Source of the DNA: Pectobacterium aquaticum
Lineage (GTDB): Bacteria > Pseudomonadota > Gammaproteobacteria > Enterobacterales > Enterobacteriaceae
Length of the DNA stretch: 64,000 nt
NCBI RefSeq assembly: GCF_003382565.3
Contig: NZ_CP086253.1
Span: forward strand, 2,790,001-2,854,000
Direction of reading: 5' to 3'
The translations under genes were made by a program, and so were the position numbers. Each line of letters starts with the position of its first letter. The first letter of the stretch is position 1. The notes under the pieces are model-generated. The model made no database searches. It was not told the DNA's origin and was given only the letters and a program-made list of their open reading frames with translations. Positions 51,140 through 61,090 of the stretch are shown here, piece after piece.

Positions 51140-52651
51140 ATGAATATGCGTAATCGTCTGTGGCCCGTTTCTGGCTTGCTATCAGCAACGCTGCTGCTTT
51201 CAGGTTGCTTCAACGAGCCGGAGGAAAATCACACCTCGCATCATGGCGGTCGAATCAAACTGGCGATGCTTCAACCGCCGCGCTCTGGCCTGACGCCGCT
51301 GAGCGATGATGCCTTTAAGCTGTCGCGCTGGAGTACGGCAGAAACGCTGGTGGTGCTCGACAAACTCGGCGAAGCCCAGCCTGCGCTGGCGACAAAATGG
51401 CAGCAGATCGATGATAAATCCTGGCGTTTTGAACTGCGCCCCAACGTCCATTTTCACGATAACACCGTCTTAAATGCCGCCACGGTAGTGAATGCGCTCA
51501 CCGTGGCCTCCACTGCCGCCCCCAAACCGCGCATTCTGGACGGCGTACAGTTAACGGTAAAAGCCGATGGCGATAACGCTGTCGTTGTCTCCACCGCTAA
51601 AGCGGATCCACTGCTGCCACAGCGTTTATCCAGCCCGCAGTTGGCGATTCTCTCCACCGCGGCATACGGTAAAAATAGCGTCGTCAATCCGATCAACACC
51701 GGAAGCGGCCCGTTCGTTCTGCGTACCGTCACCGGCACCAGCAGCGCGGTATTGGATCGATTTGATGGTTACTGGGGTGAGAAAGCACAGGCCAGCGGTA
51801 TCGACGTCAGCTTTGTGTCCGACGGCGCAGCGCGCGCTGCCGCATTACGTACCGGCACAGCAGATATTGTCGAAGCCATTCCGGTTTCTCAGGCACCGCT
51901 GCTGGATCAATCGCTGGTGCATGAAGTCCCCATGCCGCGCACCAATACGCTGTATCTGAATACGCGTCATGGCGTGATGCAAGATCCCGCGATGCGTGCC
52001 GCCGTGCGCGATGCGATCAATCGCCAACAACTGGTAGACAACGTGTATGAGAAGCGTGCTGATATCGCGCAGGGTCTGTTAGGTCCCGCGCTGCCGTGGG
52101 CTGCGGAACTGCGTCAGCCGGTAACTAACCCAGTCAAAGCCGGTACGCCTGCGGGTGCAACCATCACGCTGGCAACGTTCAGCGATCGCGCCGAACTGCC
52201 TGAAGTCGCAGTCTATCTGGCACAGCAGCTCACCGCCGCTGGATTTACGGTGAAACAGGTGGTGCGCGAGTATGCGCAGATCGAGTCCGACGCGCTGGCA
52301 GGCAAGTTTGACGCCTTTATTTTATCCCGCGCCACCGTACTGGATTCCGGCGATCCGGTGGCTTATCTGTACAGCGACTTCACCTGCGAAGGGTCGTTCA
52401 ATATCGCCCAGCTGTGCCGCCCGGAAATCGATCAGGCGCTACAAAAAGCGGCCGCGATTCCTGCGGGTGTTGCACGCCGTCAGGCCATCATGCAGGCAGA
52501 AAACCTGATCCTTGCCAGCGATGCCGCGATCCCAATGCTGCATGAGCGTGTGATTCAAGGTGAAAGCGCACAGGTAAAAGACGCACTGCGCGACCCACGT
52601 GAACGTACGCTGATTAACGCCGCTACGCATATTGTTACCGGCGCAAAGTAA
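51140..52651 (+). CDS. ABC transporter substrate-binding lipoprotein (SBP_bac_5)
   Basis: About 503 residues from ATG 51140, preferred because AAGGAAAG sits just before it; an ATG at 51122 overlapping the MFS stop is possible. The lipoprotein signal ends in LLLSGCFN. The mature protein shows LATKWQQIDDKSWRFELRPN, VHFHDNTVLNAATVVNAL, INTGSGPFVLRTV and LNTRHGVMQDPAMRAAVRDA, the family-5 fold for peptides, nickel and opine metallophores. The substrate is unknown. It feeds the fused permease downstream. Confidence 0.8.
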   Translation: MNMRNRLWPVSGLLSATLLLSGCFNEPEENHTSHHGGRIKLAMLQPPRSGLTPLSDDAFKLSRWSTAETLVVLDKLGEAQPALATKWQQIDDKSWRFELRPNVHFHDNTVLNAATVVNALTVASTAAPKPRILDGVQLTVKADGDNAVVVSTAKADPLLPQRLSSPQLAILSTAAYGKNSVVNPINTGSGPFVLRTVTGTSSAVLDRFDGYWGEKAQASGIDVSFVSDGAARAAALRTGTADIVEAIPVSQAPLLDQSLVHEVPMPRTNTLYLNTRHGVMQDPAMRAAVRDAINRQQLVDNVYEKRADIAQGLLGPALPWAAELRQPVTNPVKAGTPAGATITLATFSDRAELPEVAVYLAQQLTAAGFTVKQVVREYAQIESDALAGKFDAFILSRATVLDSGDPVAYLYSDFTCEGSFNIAQLCRPEIDQALQKAAAIPAGVARRQAIMQAENLILASDAAIPMLHERVIQGESAQVKDALRDPRERTLINAATHIVTGAK

Positions 52652-52688
52652 CGGATAGCGCCCCCGCAACCAGAAAGATGACGAGTTT

Positions 52689-54467
52689 ATGAGCGAATCG
52701 CTGTATTGCCGCACCTGTGCGACCATCAACCAGACGCAACGCCCACGATACGGCGTGCTGATCCCGCTATTTTCGCGGCTGCTGACGCTGGCGGGGATTG
52801 TGGTGCTGATTGGCATGTTGCCGTGGTTATCCGGTCAGGATCCGGCACTGGCGCTGCTGCGCGCCCGTTCCGGCGAGCAGGAAGCGACGGCGGAAACGCT
52901 AAACGCGATTCGTCACTCACTCGGGCTGGATCAAGGCCCGCTGCAGTTGCTGTTGAACTGGCTGACGGGTCTGTTGCACGGCGATGCGGGTAACTCCTGG
53001 GTTTCTGGTCGCCCGGTCCTTCCGGGGATGTTGCAAGCGGCGAGCGTCTCGCTCACGCTGATGGCGTCTTCGGCGTTAGTGGCCTTCACACTGGCTGCCG
53101 TGCTGTGCACCCCTACCTTTCGGCAGGGGTTACGCGGTCAGATTCATCGTTCAGGTGGCCTGTTTGCCGCCTTATTTACCGCGCTGCCCGAATTCCTGCT
53201 GGCGTCATTTCTGCTGATTGTTGGTGCTGTCTGGCTACAGTGGTTTCCCCCTTATGGCTGGCTAGGCCTGCACTACGCAGTGCTGCCGTCGCTGGCGCTC
53301 GGTATTCCAGCAGGCGGCTACCTTGGCCGGATTATTGCCGACGCGCTATCCGCCACCTTCAGCGAAAACTGGCTCACCACCTGGAGTGTAGCTGGCGTGA
53401 ACCGTCGTCATATTGCGCTGGCGGTGCTGAAACGCACGTTGCCCAGCGTGATGCCGCTGGTTGGGCTGGTGCTGGTCTCGTTAACTGGCGGTGCCATCGC
53501 CGTCGAAAAAGTGTTTGCGATTCCCGGTCTGGGACGCGCCACGCTGGGGGCGGCAGCGGCACAGGATCTGCCTGCTTTACAGGTCGGCGTGCTAATTCTC
53601 TTACTCATCGCCTCGCTGGCTGGCATCGCCGCCAGCGGCGTTCGGCTGCTGATTCTTGGACGCGCGCTGCGGAGCGGCGCTATGCCGGTGCCGGAAGAGC
53701 GCGGTAGCCCCACGTCTCGTCATGCTATCTGGCTGCCGATTATCTGCGTGCTGCTGCTGGCGCTGCTGTTGCTGGCTGGCCTGCCGCGCGATCCCTACAC
53801 CTCCGCCTTTCTGCGCCTGCAACCGCCGTCGTTCCTGCTGCCTTTTGGCGCGGATGCGATGGGTCGCGATTTATTGGCACGCGTCGCACACGGTACGTTA
53901 AATACTTGTCTGCTGGCGCTGGCAGTGTCGCTGGCCTGTCTGGCGATTGGCCTGTTAGTTGGGCTGTTTCCGCGTCTGTTCAGCGGCCCCATCGAAGTGA
54001 CTAACGCCCTGCCGCCAGTGATTGCCGGGCTGCTGGTTGCTGCGGTCAATGGTCCGACGGCAACGGGCGCGGCGATTGCCGTGATTGCCGTGAGCTGGGC
54101 ACCGCTCGCAGCCCACACGGCGGCACTGGTCGCCGAAATCAATGCGCGCCCTTATATTCGGATGCTGCCGATCCTCGGCGTCGGCCCAATACGGCGCAGC
54201 CTGTTCTATATTCTGCCCGCGCTGATTGGTCCGCTTTTCCGTCACGCTATGTTGAAACTGCCTGGCATCGCGCTGGCGCTGGCATCGCTCGGCTTTTTAG
54301 GCCTGGGCGCGTCACCACCGACGCCAGAATGGGGACGCGTTCTAGCCGAAGGGATGCCGTATATCGAACGTGCCTTCTGGGGCGTGCTGGCACCGGCCGC
54401 CGCACTCGGCGTGCTGTCGATACTGGCCGTGAGCGCAGCGAACCTTTCCGGTCGCCACAAGCACTAA
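52689..54467 (+). CDS. Fused ABC permease (DppB-DppC type in one chain)
   Basis: 592 residues. Residues about 20-325 are a DppB-type permease (AETLNAIRHSLGLDQGPLQL, LPSLALGIPAGGYLGRIIAD, VEKVFAIPGLGRATLGAAAA) and about 345-590 a DppC-type permease (PFGADAMGRDLLARVAHGTL, LPGIALALASLGFLGLGASP, TPEWGRVLAEGMPYI). Both EAA coupling loops are present. Permeases of this class are usually two genes, so the fusion is notable. It completes the importer: two ATPases, binding protein and this permease. Spacing to the upstream gene is 37 bases. Confidence 0.85.
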   Translation: MSESLYCRTCATINQTQRPRYGVLIPLFSRLLTLAGIVVLIGMLPWLSGQDPALALLRARSGEQEATAETLNAIRHSLGLDQGPLQLLLNWLTGLLHGDAGNSWVSGRPVLPGMLQAASVSLTLMASSALVAFTLAAVLCTPTFRQGLRGQIHRSGGLFAALFTALPEFLLASFLLIVGAVWLQWFPPYGWLGLHYAVLPSLALGIPAGGYLGRIIADALSATFSENWLTTWSVAGVNRRHIALAVLKRTLPSVMPLVGLVLVSLTGGAIAVEKVFAIPGLGRATLGAAAAQDLPALQVGVLILLLIASLAGIAASGVRLLILGRALRSGAMPVPEERGSPTSRHAIWLPIICVLLLALLLLAGLPRDPYTSAFLRLQPPSFLLPFGADAMGRDLLARVAHGTLNTCLLALAVSLACLAIGLLVGLFPRLFSGPIEVTNALPPVIAGLLVAAVNGPTATGAAIAVIAVSWAPLAAHTAALVAEINARPYIRMLPILGVGPIRRSLFYILPALIGPLFRHAMLKLPGIALALASLGFLGLGASPPTPEWGRVLAEGMPYIERAFWGVLAPAAALGVLSILAVSAANLSGRHKH

Positions 54468-54612
54468 TCTATTGCGCTATCGCAGAATACTGCTTAAGCG
54501 CCGCTTCTCTCCACGTTCACAGCCCTGCCAGATTTCACGATGGCGGGGCTGGGCATCTTCAGTTACGCTGTGAGCTAACTTCTGCCTAAGTACAGAATTT
54601 AAAGGAGAGAAT

Positions 54613-56073
54613 ATGCATAACAGCGGATCCCACGTCAGTCTTACCGTCACTCAGACTCTGGATAAACTGGAAGCGCTGTATGATGACGCCGTCTCAGCGC
54701 TGCGCGACGCCATCGGGGACTTCATCAATGATGGCACGCTGCCTGATGCTAACGCGCGCACGGCGGGGCTGTTTGCCTATCCAGCCTTACGCGTCAGTTG
54801 GAGTGGCAATTCGACCGGTCATCCCCGACATCGCGCCTATGGGCGTTTTACCCATCCCGGCAGCTACTCCACTACCGTTACCCGTCCGGCATTTTTACGT
54901 GCTTATCTGGCGGAACAGCTGGCGCTGCTGGAAGGCGACTATGACGTCACCATCGAGGTCAGCCCATCACAACAGGAAATCCCGTTCCCCTACGTGCTCG
55001 ACGGTTCCGATCTGATCCTTGACCGTTCCATGAGTGCAGATATCGCCAAGCATTTTCCCACGACAGAGCTGTCGCAGATTGGGGACGAGACGGCAGATGG
55101 GCTGTTTCACGCGACCACTACATCGCCGCTGTCGCACTTCGACGCGCTGCGTACCGATTTCTCGCTGGCGCGGCTTCGTCACTACACCGGCACGCCGGTA
55201 GAACATATTCAGCCGTTCATTCTCTTCACCAACTACACCCGTTATGTCGATGAGTTTGTGCGCTGGGCCTGTGCGCAGATTGCCGATCCCGATAGCCCGT
55301 ATGAGGCGCTGTCCTGCGCGGGCGGGATTTATATCACCGCCGACACGCCCAACCCCGAGCAGACGGTGTCCGATCTGGCCTGGAAGAACCACCAGATGCC
55401 GGCCTATCATCTGATTCCTCGTCAGGGTAAAGGGATTACGATGGTCAACATCGGCGTCGGGCCATCCAACGCGAAAACCATCTGCGATCACCTCGCGGTG
55501 ATGCGCCCGCATGCCTGGCTGATGATCGGCCACTGCGGCGGCCTGCGCGAAAGCCAGTCCATCGGCGATTATGTGCTGGCGCACGCTTACCTGCGTGACG
55601 ATCACGTACTCGACGCCGTGCTGCCGCCAGATATCCCGATTCCCAGCATCGCCGAGGTGCAGCGCGCGCTGTACGACGCGACCAAGATGGTCAGCGGGAT
55701 GCTGGGGGAAGAAGTTAAGCAGCGCCTGCGTACTGGCACGGTTGTGACCACCGATGACCGCAACTGGGAGCTACGCTATGCAGCCTCTGCCCTGCGGTTT
55801 AACCTCAGTCGCGCCGTCGCGGTAGATATGGAAAGTGCGACGATTGCCGCACAGGGGTATCGCTTCCGTGTCCCTTACGGCACACTGCTGTGCGTCTCGG
55901 ACAAGCCGTTGCACGGCGAAATCAAGCTGCCGGGACAGGCGAACCGTTTCTATGAAGGGGCGATTTCGGAGCATTTGCAGATTGGCATCTGTGCCATCGA
56001 TCTGCTGCGGGCAGAAAGTGACAAACTGCACTCGCGTAAACTGCGCACCTTTAACGAGCCGCCGTTCCGTTAA
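54613..56073 (+). CDS. amn: AMP nucleosidase
   Basis: 486 residues, the normal length. N-terminal regulatory domain begins TVTQTLDKLEALYDDAV with YPALRVSWSGNSTGHPRH and FGRFTHPG-like AYGRFTHPGSYSTTVTRP. The C-terminal PNP/UDP-phosphorylase domain has GITMVNIGVGPSNAKTICDH, LMIGHCGGLRESQSIGDYVL and VAVDMESATIAAQGYRF, with the ribose-binding MES. It splits AMP into adenine and ribose-5-phosphate in the cytosol. AAAGGAGAG precedes the ATG. Confidence 0.92.
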   Translation: MHNSGSHVSLTVTQTLDKLEALYDDAVSALRDAIGDFINDGTLPDANARTAGLFAYPALRVSWSGNSTGHPRHRAYGRFTHPGSYSTTVTRPAFLRAYLAEQLALLEGDYDVTIEVSPSQQEIPFPYVLDGSDLILDRSMSADIAKHFPTTELSQIGDETADGLFHATTTSPLSHFDALRTDFSLARLRHYTGTPVEHIQPFILFTNYTRYVDEFVRWACAQIADPDSPYEALSCAGGIYITADTPNPEQTVSDLAWKNHQMPAYHLIPRQGKGITMVNIGVGPSNAKTICDHLAVMRPHAWLMIGHCGGLRESQSIGDYVLAHAYLRDDHVLDAVLPPDIPIPSIAEVQRALYDATKMVSGMLGEEVKQRLRTGTVVTTDDRNWELRYAASALRFNLSRAVAVDMESATIAAQGYRFRVPYGTLLCVSDKPLHGEIKLPGQANRFYEGAISEHLQIGICAIDLLRAESDKLHSRKLRTFNEPPFR

Positions 56074-56092
56074 TCGAACGGCGTTGTTCAGA

Positions 56093-56120
56093 CAGCCGAC
56101 CCTATTCAGGCGGTCGGCTG
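56093..56120 (+). terminator. Terminator-like hairpin after amn
   Basis: CAGCCGACC (56093-56101) with GGTCGGCTG (56112-56120), a 9-bp stem; the T-tract is poor. Confidence 0.5.
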
Positions 56121-56180
56121 CTCTGGCGCGACTAAATACGTTATGTTATAACAGACCAAATTCCATAGCGGATAAGCCCA

Positions 56181-56420
56181 ATGAAAAAAGGTCTGTCAGT
56201 TCTGTTTCTTTCCCTGGTGGCAGCACAAGCTTCCGCTTTTCAGGCGAAAATAGCCCAGTCCGATGATGCTGGGTTACGTAATATCGATGAGGCCAAGCGC
56301 ACCTTCTCTGGCTTTACGCCAATGGGACTCCAAACCATTCACCTCGGTCAGTGCGATGCGACCTCTGTTAATGGCTGTGGTTGCCCATTTTGCACTCAGC
56401 TGCGACTTATTGGGCGCTAG
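56181..56420 (+). CDS. Small secreted protein with a cysteine-rich tail
   Basis: 79 residues. MKKGLSVLFLSLVAAQASAF is a convincing signal peptide with cleavage near ASA-FQ. The mature part is about 60 residues and contains GQCDATSVNGCGCPFCTQL, four cysteines in the pattern C-x7-CGC-x2-C, near the end. Export plus clustered cysteines suggests a disulfide-bonded or metal-binding periplasmic protein. I do not recognise the family. A weak GCGGATAAG lies before the ATG. Monocistronic; a GCGCCAC/GTGGCGT dyad at about 56443-56460 may end it. Confidence 0.6.
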   Translation: MKKGLSVLFLSLVAAQASAFQAKIAQSDDAGLRNIDEAKRTFSGFTPMGLQTIHLGQCDATSVNGCGCPFCTQLRLIGR

Positions 56421-56712
56421 GCCTATACGCGCAGAGCAAAAGCGCCACATCCGTGGCGTTCGTGGTTGCTGACAAAGTCCGTCGAGCTGGGGTAACGGAT
56501 AGATCGTAACGTCGCTGTAAACACTCCCCTGTGCACTCGGCTTGCACAGATATGAATCTCATCCCTGAGATTCACCCTTTCAGCGGCTGGTTAGCGGTTT
56601 CACGTATCGATATCCGCGTAATCAGGCACGTTCTCGATCTGGGTGGCAGCCCCAGTTGGTAGCGATTATGTTGGCGCGGCTCCTGACATGCTGTCTGCCA
56701 CAATAATCTCTA
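56421..56712. other. Non-coding stretch between the small secreted protein and the chemoreceptor
   Basis: About 290 bases. Apart from the hairpin near 56443-56460 I see no gene or clear regulatory site. It probably carries the 3' ends of both converging transcripts. Confidence 0.4.
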
Positions 56713-58374
56713 TCAGAAACTTGCCCAATCTGACGTACCCGAGGCTGATGCACTGGAAGACGCAGGGAGTCTGGCAAGCGAGAGTGTCTGTGTGACAGGC
56801 TTCGGCGTGGACCGTTGATCACGGACTATTTTGAACACCGAGACTTCTCTGACAAGCTGATCCGCTTGCTCCTTGAGACTCTGCGCCGCCGCCGCTGACT
56901 CTTCCACCAACGCGGCATTCTGCTGTGTTGTCTGATCCATTTGGCTAACCGCGATACCAACCTGTTCTACCCCCGTCGACTGCTCAGCACTTGCAGAGCT
57001 AATCTCTGATACGGTATCGCTTAACTGGCGGATGGACATCACGACCTGCTGCATCGTTTCTCCCGCTTTATTCACCAATACCGAACCGAGCTCGACACGT
57101 TCAACGCTCGCCGTAATGAGATTTTTGATTTCTTTAGCCGCTTCTGCGCTACGCTGCGCCAGATTTCGCACTTCTCCCGCGACAACAGCGAACCCTCGCC
57201 CCTGTTCGCCCGCTCGGGCCGCCTCGACAGCAGCGTTAAGCGCCAAAATATTCGTCTGGAATGCAATACTGTCGATGACGTTGATAATATCCGCAATGCT
57301 GCGCGAACTTTCATTAATGGACTTCATCGTATCCACCACGTCATTGACGACATTGCCCCCCTGAAGCGCCACGGTACTCGCATTTTGGGCCAGTACATTC
57401 GCCTGACGTGCATTATCAGCGTTATTTTTTACTGTCATACCCAATTGCGTCATGGTTGAAGACGTTTCTTCAAGCGCGCTCGCCTGTTCTTCAGTCCGTG
57501 ATGACAAATCAGCATTACCCTGCGCAATCTGCATACTGGCCGTCGCGACACTCTCCGCACTACTCCTGACACCAACGACCATCCGCGTCAGCGCACTTTG
57601 CATCTCTTTCATGGCCTCCAATAGCAGGCCTGTTTCATCATGACTATTTACATCAATTGAACCGCTGAGATCGCCGGCGCTGATACGCTTCGCGGAAGAA
57701 AGCGCAATGGATAACGGTGCGGTTACGCTGCGGGTTAATAGCCAGGCGGCAAGGCAGCCTAAAACGGTAGAAAACGCTGATAGCGTCAGCAGCCATAGCA
57801 GTGCATTAGTGATATGTTCTTTTGTCGTCTGTTTGGCCGTATCAACCAATGATACCTGTAATGCCATCAGCTCATTTAGTTTGTTAAAATAAATGCCTTG
57901 AATTTTCGCTATGTCACCAAATACCACTTCTGTCGCCAACGCATCCTGATCTTCCATGGCGTAGTTGATAGCGTTATTAACCGACAGGCTATACTGTTTT
58001 CTTATATCAATGAGTTGATTAAATAATTCTCGTGCATTTTCCATGCGGATACTACTATCAAGCTTTTTATATATTTCGCTTGCCACGTCAGTGGTTTTTA
58101 CTATATCAGCCTTAAGCTGTCGTTTTTCTTTATTTTTATCCTCAGGGAGAAGAATAATATCACGCAAAGTACGGACGTTTGTGTTAAGCACGTCTTGAAT
58201 ATTGCGCAGCATATCCACCTTGACCATTCTGTTTTCAGTAATTTCATCAAGTTGAGCACCAATATTCTTCATGAAAAAGTAACTAATTGATGATAAAAAA
58301 AGTGTCAATACAATTAACAAACCGAACCCAAGAAAAAGTCGGTTGCCAATTTTTATATTTTTCAGAAAGTTCAT
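56713..58374 (-). CDS. Methyl-accepting chemotaxis protein (4HB/Tar-like)
   Basis: 553 residues. TM1 is FLGFGLLIVLTLFLSSISYFF (about 13-33), followed by a four-helix-bundle-type periplasmic domain to about 190, TM2 LLWLLTLSAFSTVLGCLAAW, a HAMP domain (VTAPLSIALSSAKRISAGDL) and the signalling hairpin with IINVIDSIAFQTNILALNAA and VEAARAGEQGRGFAVVAGEV. The C-terminus is DWASF, a CheR/CheB docking pentapeptide-like end on a flexible Ser/Pro-rich tether. The ligand is unknown. Confidence 0.9.
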   Translation of the reverse strand: MNFLKNIKIGNRLFLGFGLLIVLTLFLSSISYFFMKNIGAQLDEITENRMVKVDMLRNIQDVLNTNVRTLRDIILLPEDKNKEKRQLKADIVKTTDVASEIYKKLDSSIRMENARELFNQLIDIRKQYSLSVNNAINYAMEDQDALATEVVFGDIAKIQGIYFNKLNELMALQVSLVDTAKQTTKEHITNALLWLLTLSAFSTVLGCLAAWLLTRSVTAPLSIALSSAKRISAGDLSGSIDVNSHDETGLLLEAMKEMQSALTRMVVGVRSSAESVATASMQIAQGNADLSSRTEEQASALEETSSTMTQLGMTVKNNADNARQANVLAQNASTVALQGGNVVNDVVDTMKSINESSRSIADIINVIDSIAFQTNILALNAAVEAARAGEQGRGFAVVAGEVRNLAQRSAEAAKEIKNLITASVERVELGSVLVNKAGETMQQVVMSIRQLSDTVSEISSASAEQSTGVEQVGIAVSQMDQTTQQNAALVEESAAAAQSLKEQADQLVREVSVFKIVRDQRSTPKPVTQTLSLARLPASSSASASGTSDWASF

Positions 58375-58596
58375 TTCAGCACCAGAATATTACGTTTGGA
58401 AAAATTTCACTCGATCACGATGCGTTGACATATTAAGCCACTGTCTATCTAACGAAGAAGGACAAACAGTAAAGCTAACCACTATCGCACGAGGCTCCCT
58501 GGCTTCTCTAAATCTCTTATTTCCTGATGCAGGTAACAGAAAACAGGCATAAGAAATCCATTTGGCCATATTTTTTTATAGTTCACATTGCATATG
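58375..58596. other. Leader region of the chemoreceptor gene
   Basis: About 220 bases between the chemoreceptor start and the ERIC-like repeat. It should hold the promoter; no clear FliA site was found by eye. Confidence 0.35.
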
Positions 58597-58790
58597 TATA
58601 CTCGTCATACTTCAAGTTGCATGTGCGTTGGCTACGTTCAGTCACCCGAATCACTTACCTGAGTAAGCTCATCAGGATTCCTTCGCTTGCCGCGTTATTC
58701 GGCCTTATGGCCTCACCCCTTCGGGGTCAGCGCAAGCGCTGTTTAAAAACGTTTTACCGTTTTTGTCCTGAAACTCGAATTATTTAGAGT
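58597..58790 (-). repeat. ERIC-like intergenic repeat, copy B
   Basis: Begins TCATACTTCAAGTTGCATGT and ends near GTCCTGAAACTCGAATTATT, the reverse complements of the two ends of copy A (36185-36412). The middle has ACTTACCTGAGTAAGCTCAT, an ERIC-like dyad, and the hairpin CACCCCTTCGGGGTC. Opposite orientation to copy A. Confidence 0.65.
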
Positions 58791-59278
58791 ATATAACTAT
58801 TTACCTGGTTAAATAATTTTAAAGACTCCGATTTTATTTCACTCCAAATCTCACCGTATGCATGAAAATAACTGAAAACAACCCATCTATAATAATGGTT
58901 AAGTTTTTAGCGTTCACGTTACCAGCCTAGATAAGCATGACGTTTAATGAATGTCATTCATTTATAAAAATGACATCGAGATTCAGCCTGCTAAGTTTCA
59001 TAACTCTACACTATCGGAAATAAAATATCGATCGGAAATAACGATCATTAAACCGTTCAATCCCCTCTATTCGATCGTTTTTTTCTATCAAAAAATAATA
59101 ATGGGAAAAATCTGAGTTCCATTAATTAAATCAGATTTATAAGTTAGAAGGCTAATAATTAAGATTGAGTAACAAAACCGTCTATATCATTACGCGTTGT
59201 GACACTCAATATAGTGTAACGTGACTGAACTAATTAGATTTAAAGCATAATGGCAGGTTCCCGCGTCTCGCAGGAGAA
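58791..59278. other. AT-rich non-coding stretch
   Basis: About 490 AT-rich bases with no supportable gene between the ERIC-like repeat and the patA terminator. Small frames lack binding sites. Confidence 0.4.
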
Positions 59279-59280
59279 TA

Positions 59281-59313
59281 AAAAAAGCCAGTCAGTAAGG
59301 GCTGACTGGCTTT
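59281..59313 (-). terminator. Terminator of patA
   Basis: AAAGCCAGTCAG (59284-59295) pairs with CTGACTGGCTTT (59302-59313), loop TAAGGG; the A-tract at 59280-59286 gives the U-tract on the minus strand. A strong rho-independent terminator 44 bases after the stop. Confidence 0.85.
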
Positions 59314-59356
59314 CGGAGTGAACATAATCGGGTGCTGCGTGTTTCCGTCTCGTTTT

Positions 59357-60763
<1,407 letters not shown>

Positions 60764-60809
60764 AATGCGCTCCTTGAAAACGGACATCACGCGATGCCAC
60801 TTTAATTAA

Positions 60810-60825
60810 TGCACATAACACGCCA
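60810..60825 (-). promoter_or_regulatory. Sigma54-like promoter of patA
   Basis: Minus strand TGGCGTGTTATGTGCA has GG-N10-GC spacing, the -24/-12 pattern of RpoN promoters. It would start transcription about 36 bases before the TTG start. E. coli patA is also RpoN-dependent, which supports the call. Confidence 0.55.
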
Positions 60826-61090
60826 GTCGCCCGCCCCAAATTAGAATAAAATATAAAAACGCGATATAATCCAAAAATTCAGTAAATTATTTGAAATAAA
60901 TACGAATAGGAGGAATTAATAACCAATAAAAATGGCACATGCCAGTATGAAGAAAATAAAAGCAACACGTGATGCCCCGCTTTTGCGCAGCGCGCCCTTT
61001 TTTGGGGCACGCCGAGGCTGGACAAACGCGCTATATCAGTACCTGTTTCTCGTGCAGGACAAACAGAATCCCTAAGCAGGCAGAAGATCA

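Noticed and set aside
48122..54467. Complete staphylopine/yersinopine synthesis and transport locus
   Set aside because: No nicotianamine synthase-like or opine dehydrogenase gene is present; only transport functions can be supported.
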